Positions 22,186 through 32,640 of a stretch of DNA of 64,000 nt are shown here, in pieces. Origin of the DNA: Apricaphanius iberus (Eukaryota; Chordata; Actinopteri; Cyprinodontiformes; Aphaniidae); the NCBI GenBank assembly GCA_028564705.1, contig JAPXFQ010000074.1, positions 2,621,501 to 2,685,500 of the forward strand, given 5' to 3'. How positions within the stretch are numbered: position 1 is the stretch's first letter; each line of letters begins with the position of its first letter. Below the pieces are notes generated by a model. That model made no database searches. It was not told where the DNA came from and saw nothing but the letters and a program-made list of their open reading frames with translations. The translations under genes were made by a program, and so were the position numbers.

Positions 22186-23809
22186 GTGCATAAATGACTT
22201 CAGAAAGGAATGCAGAACGGATTCAATTATGTGTTGTGGAAGCAACTTTTAGGTGTTACTCAGATAAAGTCAATGCTTACTGACTTTTAGAGCTGTATGA
22301 CTATGTTGATGACTAATTCCAACCTTACAAGTAACAAGTCAGACATTTCATTTCCATCATAATTGCACGGAATTTAGCTAGGTTATAATTTTTTTCCCCA
22401 CCAGTGCAGCAGTATCTGAACTAGAAACCTACATAGAGCTGAGGAATACTTACAATTTGCCAAAAAAGGAACACCTTGTCTATAGAATTCTGATCAGACA
22501 GAATAGTTTCTTGGATTACCTGGAGAATCACCAAACAGAAATGATGCAAAATAAGGAAATTTAAAACACATTTATATTTGGCTGAGCTTCTAGATCAGGG
22601 GCCATTTGGCTGCAGCCTTGAGCCCATATGCAGTTCTTGGAATGATTTTGCACTGACCACAGTTTAAGAATGTTACAATTAATGGTGACAGGGTTTTTTT
22701 TGTCATAATTTTTAAAGTCAAGATATGCATTAACAAATTGATATGTTCTTAAAATACAAAATGTACTCATCTTTCATTACTAAAGTTGACTTTTTTTCGT
22801 ATTTACTTTCATTTAAATTTCTTTTTAGGTAAAATTTTAAATATATAACACATTCTAATTGATAGCAGACTGAAACACCTATTCATTAAATTAATTAGCT
22901 ACAGGACATGTTTGCAAAGATTGATCCATATTCTTTTCTTGTAGCACAAAATAGACTAAGCTCTTGTCAAGTTAAGTTTTAAATGTATGATGAGCCATCT
23001 GTTACTAAATCATTGTGTTCAAATACAGCATGGCTAGTTATTTTTTATGGGTTAAAAAAAGTTTATTTTCTATTTTTTTTAATCCAAATTTTATTATGGT
23101 CATTTGCAGTTAATCAACTATGTTTTCCAAACCAGAAATAAACTATGATCCCTTTATTTCCCATCTCTAATATTTTGTAGTAATACCTGAAGTGAACACA
23201 ACACATACACCAACTCCAAATCTGTCACCATCATCCTTTCCATTCACAAGTTGTTTAGATGCCAGAAGAAAGTGGCCCTAAACCCAGTGTGAAACGGAAT
23301 CATGGAAATTAAACATCAGTGACGAGCTCAGAGAAAAAGCAAAAAAAGAAAATAGTACAGTACAGTCATCTGATGTCCAGTAGGACCCCTGCTAAGAGCT
23401 CATGCTTTATTTGCATTCAGAACTACATAATTTCCTGGTAAATATCCTTATAAAAACTTTTTGTTTTGACAGTTATTTTTTTAGATCTAAAATATGTAAA
23501 GAAAACTGTTATATCAGCTATAAGTGTAAGTATATTGGTTTCTTTGGATAAATATTACAATAGCTTTGAAAAAGTTAATTTATTTCAGGGACATAAAATA
23601 TCCGATACCTAGTGAGGCTAGTTTCCTATATAAATAACAGGAAACTGCCAGGGCATAGGTCCTTTACCTTGAGAAGAATAATAACATATACTTCAGGTCA
23701 TTCCTTGCATTAAAAGCTGCATAAGATGCAACATTTCCTGATCCCTCAGACCGGAGTCTGCCCATACTGCTCTAGTAACAGGAAAACTGGGTGGAATGTA
23801 GCTTGATGC
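22186..23809. other. Gene-free AT-rich sequence
   Basis: No gene, RNA or clear repeat is recognised. Open frames are short and AT-biased. Confidence 0.4.
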
Positions 23810-23852
23810 TAACTACATCTAGCTTAACAGAATGTTAAGCTAGATGTAGTTA
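23810..23852. repeat. Perfect 19-bp inverted repeat (hairpin, 5-nt loop)
   Basis: TAACTACATCTAGCTTAAC at 23810-23828 is followed by AGAAT and then its exact reverse complement at 23834-23852. The flanks do not extend the stem. There is no open frame, so it is either a cruciform-forming site, a microinversion duplication or an end-joined transposon remnant. Confidence 0.9.
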
Positions 23853-24414
23853 CTTGGAGCACCTTGTGCATTGGGGCAGTTGAATAACCAAGGAGCAAAT
23901 TAAGAGTTTCAATGCTACCCTCAATTAGGTTTGCAGTTGTTCTCCAGCACATTTTCCAAATTTTAATATCCATTACTTTTCAGGCCAAACACACTAAAGA
24001 GTACATTTCTAGTTAAGACAGTTACTTTTACTATTAGGGTTCCATCCCAACACCCTGTACACATGGCAATCATCCATATTCTCCATACTCACATTACGTT
24101 GCACACCTCAGAGATAATGGGGAAACTGGTTGTATCACCTTTTTTATAACTGCCTTACATACTATTGATTGTTGCCAGTTGATAAAAACCTGAAACCAAC
24201 AGCAGTCATTTCAACAAATATAGATCCTTAAACAGGTAGTTGTAATGAACCTACTTGCTCCAAAGCTCTAAGCCTCATGATGAAACTGAAATGTATTTCT
24301 AACATGCTTGTCATCAAGCAGAAGATTAGCAAACCGTCTTCCTTTACAAACTGTTATCTATCCAACAAGCTAAAATGTAAACGTTTTTTCCCCTTAAATT
24401 TTAACAGATTTATC
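23853..24414. other. Gene-free sequence
   Basis: No recognised feature. Mostly unique AT-rich DNA leading into a TCCA microsatellite. Confidence 0.4.
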
Positions 24415-24550
24415 ATCCATCCATCCATCCATCCATTTTCTGAACCGCTTAGTCCTCCAGGGGTCGCGGGGGGGCTGGTGCCTATCTCCAGCTGTCAATG
24501 GGCGAGAGGCGGGGTACACCCTGGACAGGTCGCCAGTCCATCACAGAACT
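24415..24550 (-). repeat. RTE/Expander-type LINE tail, (TCCA)n end
   Basis: Begins with (ATCC)n, then TTTTCTGAACCGCTTAGTCC, GGGGTCGCGGGG, TATCTCCAGCTGTCAATGGG and GGGTACACCCTGGACAGG, ending at CGCCAGTCCATCACAG. This is the 3' tail of a high-copy fish retroelement, here about 130 bp and 5'-truncated, in minus orientation with the tail repeat at the low-coordinate side. Confidence 0.65.
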
Positions 24551-26359
24551 GATTTATCAGTTTTGGAATATTGTAGTAATGGCTGAGGTAGACATTGGTC
24601 ACTAGGCTGGAACATAACAATGTCTTGATTTTCAATTCGCTCACTACCCTAACTTAGAGCAGAGTTGTTACTTGGGTGTTGGTCCCGTGGAGTTTTCACT
24701 TTAATAGTTTATACAGACACTTCAGATGCATCACACTGGCAGCAGGTTTACACAAACAGACCTGCTGCTTGTTGAATCCTCGATCCTGCTGCTCATTCTA
24801 TTTGACCTTTTAACAATGTGGCAGGTGTATGAACAACTACAAAAAATACTATATGCTCAACTAGCCAAAATGACAAAAATCCCCGCTTTGTTAACACACA
24901 CAACTTTTCTGTGTTTTTTCTATCTCCACCCACTTTCCAGGAATATTAATAGGCCAGTTTGGACTCTTTTTTATATTTAGTGATCTCTAATCTCCAGCAT
25001 AAGGTGCTCCACAGCAGGTTAGATGAGCTGTAAATTACCATGGCTGACCTGCCGTTCAATTTGAGGTAACCCCTCTAAGCACTTAATCCTTCTTCATAGT
25101 GCAGGCCCTTGTGGAGTTGTTTTATCTTATGTTTGTTTGTTTGTTTGCTTTTGCTTGACAAGCAATGTCTGGTGGCTACCAAAATTATGGCCTAGAGTTC
25201 CACAAAAAAGCTACATTTAACAATGAGACAACGATGATTTCATACAACTGTTGTATAAAAGTTTGTGGTTTTCTTTTCATTCTGGTTCAGGCAGCTCGGT
25301 TAAAACCAGTGTAATTTTGAGGTATAAAAAAAAACTGACACCTATGGGCAGTTAAAATACTGTAGAAAACATAAAACAGAGGGGCTAATGTATGTACCAG
25401 CTATAACACAATTTTAACAAAACCTAAAAAAAAGAACTAATTAAATATATTCATCGTCCTATAAAAAAGCTTTGAAAAAGCTTTGAAACAAAATGTACTG
25501 CATGTTCTAATTATCGATGTTACGCACTGAGATGATGATGTGTAGGTGAGGTGGAGTAAATCTAATGGCAAAATTACAGAGAGATTCTGGCTTACTACAG
25601 ATTCTCTTAAAGACAGCTTTCCTTAAATGAATCACTAAAACATAAAATCTGAGAAAAGAAGCTGTGAAAATTCTGGATGATCTGCTGTTGCTCCTTCCTG
25701 CACAGACTGTTCTCCAAAAGGAAGTTAAGTATTTTGGTTGTGTAGCCACTGCATGCAACATATTTAACATGGGAATTTAATCATTTAACTGAGGAGTTAC
25801 TTGATGCTTGTCTGTAACAACATCATATTTGAGTTTCAAAAAAAGTAATTATTAATGTGATCAAATCGGAAAACAAAGATGGGTAAATTAAATCTGGCTT
25901 TTTAAGGCTGCTTAAATTCAGCTGAACACAAAGCTCCTGGGGTTGTAGGTTGGAGGCCAGTATGAAAGTGTTCAGAGCAGCAGTAAACTGAGTAACAGAG
26001 CTGGACTAACAACCCATGGCACTCCCCATTAAGCCTCACCTCCTCGACCTTTTACAAACTATCACTGACTGCTAAACAGAAGCATTCAAAGCTGGACATA
26101 AGCAGCTAAATCATGGGATATGGTTATGAAGTATAAAGATACATCTGTCTTGTTTTTTTGTTTGTTTTTTACCATTGTGAAACAGTACGATTTTTTAGAT
26201 TTGCATCCCGCTTGTTCACCAATGATCCTACAATAATGTCCTTTAAAAAGTAAAAAGTTAATAAGTTTAATAAAAACAGGGACTCTAAATAATGGGAGTT
26301 TGTAATTTCCTGCCTCTATCTTTTTTTTACCTGAGTTTCATTTTTTAATAGGTGACAAA
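24551..26359. other. Gene-free sequence 3' of isl1
   Basis: No gene recognised. Open frames of 84-87 codons (24726 and 25507) have no familiar motif. May contain isl1 regulatory DNA; not demonstrable here. Confidence 0.4.
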
Positions 26360-27370
26360 TTAAAACAATAAGCCATTTATTTGCTGTAAAACATCGGAGT
26401 CCTGCTGCAACTGATCTGAGCTCGGTCAAATCAGAATCCTAGCATTCAGATATCTCGCACTCTGACAGTTATAGATATGGGGATGAATGTAAATGATGTG
26501 AGGTGTTGTAAAACATATTTTAAGAGTTCGAAATGATTGTAAGAGAAAATTAAATTGTAGTAGAAATTGTTTGGTGTTTTCTGACAACTTTATACATGAT
26601 AACCACTTTATCTGAATAAACCATGTTCCTTCACATACGCGAAAGGAAAACTCGTTAAAAAATTGTCTTCGTTTTCATATTTTATATATTAAAAATAGTA
26701 AAATAAATTTGAACTAAAATCCACAAACCAAAACTGGATTATTTTTCTCTTTTTACTTCAGTTACGAAAGTTACACAAAAGGTGGCAAATTTTTCGGCAA
26801 TAAATAATAAATAATTCTGTTGCACGGGAACAAACAATACAATTTCTTGCAGATGACTAACTGAATAATTTACAAGTCTTTGGGAAAGAAAAAAAATAGC
26901 CTATTCTTGGACGGACACTCGGCTAACTCACAAATGTCCCACAACGTTTGTGGCAAAATAGAGGTATACCTTGTTTAAAATGCCTCAGACCTTGAGTCAT
27001 AAAGAAAATCAGTCAGAAAAAGAGATTGGAAAGATCCAAATATTCTCATCATATAGGCTAAACTTATCCTATATGATGTGGGTGAACCGACAAAACAAAA
27101 ACAAAAAAAACATAGTTTTCTATTCAAAACTGAGCGTATCGAAAGTAGGCCTGCGTGATTTAGATTGCGCTCCCATTCAGAAGTCCGCTCCTTTTTTTCT
27201 CTTCTCCTTTTGGCAACTGAAAGCAGACAGCACCGCTCAGCATGTCCATCTGCGCTCCGTGTTAAAGTTAAGATGGGTGGCTGCAGTAAATCCCATGATT
27301 GTCTTCACAGTGTCAAAGTACACCCAGTCAGGAGGAATGGGATGATCGGGGCTATGTGTTCAGGCAGTCC
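26360..27370 (-). other. isl1: Probable isl1 3' UTR
   Basis: The sequence directly follows the isl1 stop codon (27373-27371) on the minus strand. A canonical AATAAA signal first occurs on this strand at 26381-26376, which would give a 3' UTR of about 1.0 kb, in line with the roughly kilobase UTR of vertebrate ISL1. No open frame on this strand is convincing. The exact cleavage site is not visible. Confidence 0.4.
26376..26381 (-). terminator. Candidate polyadenylation signal of isl1
   Basis: AATAAA on the minus strand, the first canonical signal I find downstream of the isl1 stop. Chosen by position only. Confidence 0.3.
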
Positions 27371-27487
27371 TCAGGCCTCGATGGGGCTGGAGACCATGCT
27401 GTTCGGCGTGTCGGGAAGCTGGGAGGACATGGATGCTACCTCGCTGCCTGTCGAATTTGAACCTGGTCCTCCCTCCGAGAAGCTGAC
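27371..27487 (-). CDS. isl1: isl1 exon 6 (C-terminus)
   Basis: Acceptor CCCGCAG. Encodes [16 protein letters not shown], then the Ser-rich [11 protein letters not shown] tail and stop TGA. The longer plus-strand open frame here is antisense. Confidence 0.95.
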   Translation of the reverse strand, partial: VSFSEGGPGSNSTGSEVASMSSQLPDTPNSMVSSPIEA

Positions 27488-28657
27488 CTGCGGGACGCAT
27501 CAGGCAGCGGTTAGACACAGACCTGGTTCAGAATCCTGTCCGAACACCCGCTCAGCGGTGCTGAAAACAGCGAAACCTTCAGAACAGGTGCGCGTGTAGC
27601 CTATTTAAGTCACCCAGAAAGGGGGATAAAGTTAAAAATATGACAATTTCAAGCATTTATTTAGAACAAAAACTTTCCCAATCGGTGAAATGTTTTTTTT
27701 CCCTCTCTCTATAGATTCCCACCGCTGTTCCGACCCGTTTTGGATGATTCCACGGGCAATATTGCACACAAATCAATAGAAACTAAATAAAGCAAGCCAT
27801 CATTGGGACGGTCTCCATTTCAGCTACATCCCTGAACGGTCAATTAAATTTACAGAAAGAGTCCTGCTCAGCGCCAACTCAATGTCGGAAACCAAAGCAG
27901 CCTCAGAGGAGTTGAGTGTCACAGATACCTTTTAAGCTGTGTGCTGGCACGAGGGAAATAATGCAAACTATACATCAAATAATCTCATTAAATTGCCATT
28001 CTTGTTCATCTTTTTTTATTTATTTTTTTTTTCATAGACTGCAGGAAAGAAAAATAAATAAACAACAAAAAAAGCTCAATGTTTGATACCGGCGCAATGA
28101 TTAGATGGCAATAAACAAGGAACAAGGATGCGAACAGTCAGAGGGGGGAAAAAAACAAAATGTTTTTTCAATAGTGTAGGTGAATGAAAATGAAAAACCT
28201 AATTTAAAAGTAGCACAAAAGTACCGCAAACAAAATGAGTATCAAGTTGCATTTTAATTAGTAAGATTGTATATTTGATTGACCTCTTACATATCAACAG
28301 TCCAAAAAAACGAACCAGTGTAGGTCAAAATTAAAGTGCAGAAAGTTAACGGCCAAAGTAGGTGACCCACATTTAAAACCTATCAGGAATCGTTCTGTTA
28401 GTGAACAGAAAACGACGAACCAGTTGTTGGAAGGCCGGCTGATCGATGTCGCTTTGCAGGGCGAAGTCGCTGAGGACCTTCCAGGGCGGTTGGTAGCTCT
28501 GCACCTCTACCGGGTTGGCCTGGATGCCGCCGTCGTGCCGCTCCGGGCTGGCCGCAACCATTGGTGTTCCCGTCATTCCCTGGATGTTCTGCACGGAGGG
28601 AGTTCATGGTCATCGTTCACACACATCAACAGCATCATCTCTAGTGTATGCGTTCGT

Positions 28658-28688
<31 letters not shown>

Positions 28689-30423
28689 GGTGCTGTCAGT
28701 TATCAGAAACAAACTGAACAGCAAACAACAATTGCACTTCAAAAACTTTTTGGATAAATAGATTTTACCAGTAATTTATCGGAGTTTATTAGGATTAATC
28801 TTGTTGATTTCTGATATGGGAGAAGACTAACTGTTTGTCTGTGCTTACAGCCTTTTTGAAGGAAACTTGGTAGCTGTCCTTTATCTTACCGTCTTGTCGT
28901 TGGGTTGCTGCTGCTGAAGCTGCTTCATCAGCAGGCTTTTCTTCTTGTCCTTGCACCGCTTGTTTTGGAACCAGACGCGGATCACCCGCGGGCTGAGGCC
29001 GGTCATCTCGACCAGCTGTTCTTTCATCAGGGCGTCGGGCCTTGGGTTGGCGTTATAACAGGTCCGCAGCGTATGTAGCTGTTTCTCATTCAGCACCGTT
29101 CGGACCCGGGTGGTCTTCTCTGGCTGTTTGTGAACATGGGGTCTTAGTGCCGGCTGCCGCGCCGAGATTGGTTCTGCTGTTGGCGAAACATTGAGAAGAG
29201 CAGCAAAATCAGCTGATCGGTGTGATTAACTTTTAAAAAATATCATGGGGGTTTGTCGAGGGATTTATATCATTTCATAATCTTCTCCTGAAATTTGGGA
29301 TTGAGTTAGCAAATGGGCTAATTGGCAACATATTTATGAATGCCTATTATTTTCTAAAGCCTAACATTATTTTCTATTTTTTTTGTATTTCCGCTTAAAT
29401 ATCTTTCTTATAGCCTAAAATAGATAACAACAAACTAGATAACTTGTTTGTCGTGATATTTTGGGTCTATGGCCAACAAATCCAATAGTAGCAGGACCAC
29501 AGTTCTGTAATCTCCAGCGCTCTGCAAACACCCGGAGTGCGGCACAGCAACACCCCAGATACCACCTGGACCCACAGCCACATAGCAGTGTCGTCCTCCC
29601 CCAGCAATGATAACTTGGTGCAGCCTATTTTGGACAACAGCATCCGCTTTATCTAATCTAGGCACCCTGAGCTGGTCAGACCTGGGAAGCAAAAGTCCGC
29701 CAGAAATCCCTAATTACGCACACTGCACACTTCTAAAAGAACGCATCCACTTGTCTGTGGAGCAGCTTCACAGTGATTGAAGGACCCTTAACCCATGTTA
29801 CAATAGGTAGGCTGTACATCAAACTTGGACAGCTTGAAGGAAGCAAGCACCCAGCCACCCCAACCCCCGCGCACGCACGCATGCAGTCCCACGCACACAC
29901 ACGGACGCACTCACAATCAGGGAAAGGATGGAGCGGGACAAAATTTAACATCTTTAGAAGTTTTTTTCTTTTGCTAGTATGGTTTAAGGAGCGCGATTCA
30001 GACACACAAAAAAAAGAGTCGCTCAATTCATTAGAGGATATCCTCTGTCCTCCGGGACTCTACCTGCCATCTGCAGCGGTCGGGCCGGGTGCAGGGGGCT
30101 GAGCGGGTCTCCGCTCCCGAGGCTGGCCCGTTCCACCACATCATGGTCAGCGCGGCAGAACAACCCGTCTTCCCGCAGAGCGAACTCATCTCCCGGGATA
30201 AGTTGCCTGCTGCAGGCCACGCAGCGGAAACACTCGATGTGGTAGACTTTGGAGCGAGCCCTCATGACGAAGTCATTCTTGCTGAAGCCGATATTGCATT
30301 TAGCGCATTTAATCCCGTATAACCTGCGGGGCAATCACACACATACACACACGTATTAACTAACACAAAGCAAAAGTTCCTAATAGAAAAAAAATAATCT
30401 AGGTATATTTTTATTACAATGCA

Positions 30424-30485
<62 letters not shown>

Positions 30486-31244
30486 ATTTTTATTATTGTA
30501 GCCATGTAGTAGTAGTAGTTGTAGTAACTGTTTTTTACGAAATTATCATTATAGGTTATATTTGGTTCTGACACGATCGCATATGTTTTTAACACCAGCG
30601 CCTTTATGAATGAAAGAAAATTGTTATGGTATTTCCTATTTAAACCAAACTGTTTCACACTAATGCATTCATTGCTTATCAATGTTATGAGTTAGATTGG
30701 GCTCACTTAAAAAAAGATTATCTTATCTTATTTATTTTTATTTATTTATTTATTTATTTTTTGTCTGCTTAAGTGCATCTTCCAACGCTTAGTATGATGA
30801 ATTAGTTGGCGCTGCACTTTATAAGTTGTCCAACAAGTTTTTTGTAGCAGCAAACAATATCTAAATATAAACTCGGTGAAACCAGAACTCCACGCGATGC
30901 AGTGAGCCCGAACAATCCCTGACGGATCTTGTAAAATATTAAAAACAACATTAATTCCAATCGCAGAGCTGCTCCAGTTCCCGTTGCATCAAAAGGAGTC
31001 CCATCCCGTCCCGCCGTCCTACCTGATGTAGTCCCGTTTACAATAAGTCTTTCCATCCCTAACGAAGCAAGTGCATGACTCGTCCAGGTACTGACTGCAC
31101 TCCGCGCACTTGAGACAAGCCGCATGCCACTCCAAGTCCGGGGATACCCGCAAGATGTATTGATCGTGGATCTGGTTCCCGCAGCCCACGCAAAGGGACA
31201 CCAGTCGCTTCTCTAAAAGAAAAGGCGCAGAAGGGGAACACATC

Positions 31245-31303
<59 letters not shown>

Positions 31304-31345
31304 TAACATCATATGAGAAGTTTAAGCTGTATACTACATTAGGCC

Positions 31346-31421
<76 letters not shown>

Positions 31422-31570
31422 TTTATTATACCAAACGACTGTAATAGGCCAAGATAAAGTGTTCTTACAAAAGATATGACAACACAACTCCAAAGTTGCA
31501 ACGAAAGTGATACCAGCATCCCATCACAAACAATTGTCTTACTTTTCGGCGGATCCCCCATGTCTCCCAT
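27371..31570 (-). CDS. isl1: ISL1, LIM-homeodomain transcription factor (complete, six exons)
   Basis: Joining 31570-31543, 31212-31023, 30323-30064, 29176-28890, 28588-28421 and 27487-27371 gives 1050 nt, 349 residues plus TGA. All five introns are GT-AG. In order: LIM1 (about 17-70), LIM2 (79-133), homeodomain (181-240, with [15 protein letters not shown]), an Lhx3/LIM-interaction region (about 262-291, [15 protein letters not shown]) and the conserved tail ending [14 protein letters not shown]1 is a nuclear factor that partners with Ldb1 and Lhx3 in motor neuron, sensory neuron, heart, pancreas and pituitary development. The N-terminus MGDMGDPPK and AEPISARQ linker separate it from ISL2. 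Small differences from the tetrapod protein ([26 protein letters not shown]) leave open which teleost duplicate (isl1a or isl1b) this is. The gene is compact (introns 330, 699, 887, 301 and 933 bp). Confidence 0.97.
28421..28588 (-). CDS. isl1: isl1 exon 5 (LIM-interaction region)
   Basis: Acceptor CGTGCAG, donor GTTCGT (a weaker donor). Encodes [20 protein letters not shown] through [13 protein letters not shown] to AFQQL. Phase 0 at both ends, 56 codons. Confidence 0.95.
28652..28690. repeat. (GT)n-G19 tract in isl1 intron 4
   Basis: A GT run (about 28655-28671) passes directly into 19 consecutive Gs (28672-28690), with 'tgctg' following. On the transcribed sense this is poly-C followed by CA repeats. 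The G run could fold as a quadruplex on the template strand. Confidence 0.9.
28890..29176 (-). CDS. isl1: isl1 exon 4 (homeodomain)
   Basis: Acceptor AACAG, donor GTAAGA. Encodes [17 protein letters not shown], the homeodomain with recognition helix [19 protein letters not shown], and a glutamine-rich [13 protein letters not shown]. Confidence 0.96.
30064..30323 (-). CDS. isl1: isl1 exon 3 (LIM2)
   Basis: Acceptor CCGCAG, donor GTAGAG. Encodes LIM domain 2 ([25 protein letters not shown]) and the linker ending [11 protein letters not shown]. Exon ends in phase 1. Confidence 0.96.
30424..30485. repeat. (ATT)n microsatellite in isl1 intron 2
   Basis: About 20 uninterrupted ATT units, read as TAA on the gene strand. 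Confidence 0.95.
31023..31212 (-). CDS. isl1: isl1 exon 2 (LIM1)
   Basis: Acceptor TTTTAG, donor GTAGGA. Encodes LIM domain 1 with zinc ligands in CVGC, the H-x2-C pair of [12 protein letters not shown] and CTCF through YCKRDY. The end is phase 2 (AG of the Arg codon). Confidence 0.96.
31245..31301. repeat. (AAT)n microsatellite in isl1 intron 1
   Basis: About 19 units of AAT, starting about 33 nt from the exon 2 acceptor, so it lies inside or next to the expected branch-point zone of a 330-nt intron. Confidence 0.95.
31348..31417. repeat. (AT)n microsatellite in isl1 intron 1
   Basis: About 35 uninterrupted AT units. With the AAT tract it makes up over a third of intron 1. Confidence 0.95.
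31543..31570 (-). CDS. isl1: isl1 coding exon 1
   Basis: Encodes MGDMGDPPK and the first base of the next codon, then donor GTAAGA. Two in-frame ATGs lie four codons apart; the upstream one matches the usual ISL1 start. The 5' UTR continues upstream, extent unknown. Confidence 0.93.
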
Positions 31571-31689
31571 ATCGAAAAAGTAAGGCGATGTAAAGTCCAC
31601 TTTCACAGCGGGCTGCGGCGCCTGGAAGCCTGGATTTGTGCTCCGTTGCTGGGCCAGGACCGTTGCTGTCCAGCCTCGCCGAGGAAGTG

Positions 31690-31830
31690 TGTGTATGTTT
31701 TCACCGGTGTGTGTGCGTGTGTGTGTGTGGAGCTCTGATCCTGGCAAGCCGCTTGGCTGACGTAGGACTCCAGTACGTCATCTGCATGAGTAGCGGATTG
31801 GCTCTGCAGACCCTGTCCGATAAAGATGTA
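31690..31830 (-). promoter_or_regulatory. isl1: Candidate isl1 proximal promoter
   Basis: About 120-260 bp upstream of the start codon the minus strand holds a CCAAT box (31801-31797), an octamer-like ATGCAGAT (about 31785-31778) and CRE-like sites (TGACGT at 31758-31763 and its inverted half ACGTCA at 31775-31780). No TATA box is clear. A transcription start nearby is inferred from the usual distance of CCAAT boxes. Confidence 0.4.
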
Positions 31831-31865
31831 CGCGCACACCCAAACACACGCGCGCACACGCACAC
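31705..31865. repeat. Short TG/CA tracts upstream of isl1
   Basis: TG runs near 31706-31730 and CA/CG-rich runs at 31830-31865 interrupt the promoter region. Confidence 0.6.
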
Positions 31866-32219
31866 TTAGGCCTGCTGCGGAGTAGGTTTTCCAGCTTTTA
31901 GTTTCCTCTACTATAACTTCAACAGATCTAAATTTTCTTTCAGTGTTTTTATTTTATTTTTAACATAAACTACACATTTGATTGGTTTAGGCTATGTATT
32001 GCCTATTTAAAGAACACAAGGCTACTTAATCTAAACTTTACATTTCAGTTGTGACTGTCAGCGGTAAATTGACTATTAAACAAATATGAGTGTGCTTATA
32101 GCCTGCATGACATGTTATTCATACTGAGGTATAGGCACATCATAATGGCATTTATATTTTCAGTCAAGAATACCCTCATATGCATTTAACGAGTGTTACC
32201 TAAATATGTAAAATTAACT

Positions 32220-32640
32220 GCGGGCAAGTAAAATCTATCAGATGCAGCTGTTTTGTCATTCACGCAGCTGCTTTTTCCAGCTTCCATACAATACTTCCCA
32301 AATGGTCAGTAACTCAGTGCATGTACCAAAGCAGAATGGTGTGGCATAATTCATGAACATTTCGGCTACACATTAAACACGATGAAAGAAACGCATTAAA
32401 ACATGGGATTGGTTGTTTTTCAGCAGAAAGCTTAAAACCTAAGTGTGGGCAGCCAGGCCAGGATACCCAGCTGCAGCTCAGACACATGCCAACACGCCCT
32501 CTGGTGTCTGGGAGCTACCCATGCGATTAGCGCACATCCTTGGACCTCTGCTGCATTCTGTGCCGGGGGAATGGAGCAGGACACTGGTTTTATACGTGTG
32601 ATACTGTAGACTGAAAGTACTGCATCGTAGCTATGGCGTG
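32220..32640. promoter_or_regulatory. Candidate upstream regulatory block with E-boxes
   Basis: About 0.7-1.0 kb upstream of the isl1 start, CAGCTG E-boxes occur at about 32245, 32265 and 32470 (CAGCTGCAGCTC), with TAATTC and GATTA homeobox-type motifs. The composition is less AT-rich than the surroundings. E-boxes in neural and endocrine enhancers bind bHLH factors; function here is inferred. Confidence 0.3.

Noticed and set aside
27165..27599. 144-codon plus-strand open frame
   Set aside because: It is the antisense of isl1 exon 6 and flanking UTR; the minus strand encodes the conserved ISL1 C-terminus.
29435..29692. 85-codon minus-strand frame in isl1 intron 3
   Set aside because: Entirely intronic, no LIM/homeobox relation, and no splice sites linking it to the transcript.
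30023..30063. Continuation of the LIM2 frame past the exon
   Set aside because: The open frame runs into intron 3; the GTAGAG donor after ...LQMA and phase match with exon 4 fix the exon end.
30424..31417. CRISPR or satellite array
   Set aside because: These are simple di- and trinucleotide microsatellites without spacers, in a vertebrate intron.
27371..31570. Gene as isl2
   Set aside because: The N-terminus MGDMGDPPK, the AEPISARQ linker and the ERHDGG region follow ISL1, not ISL2.
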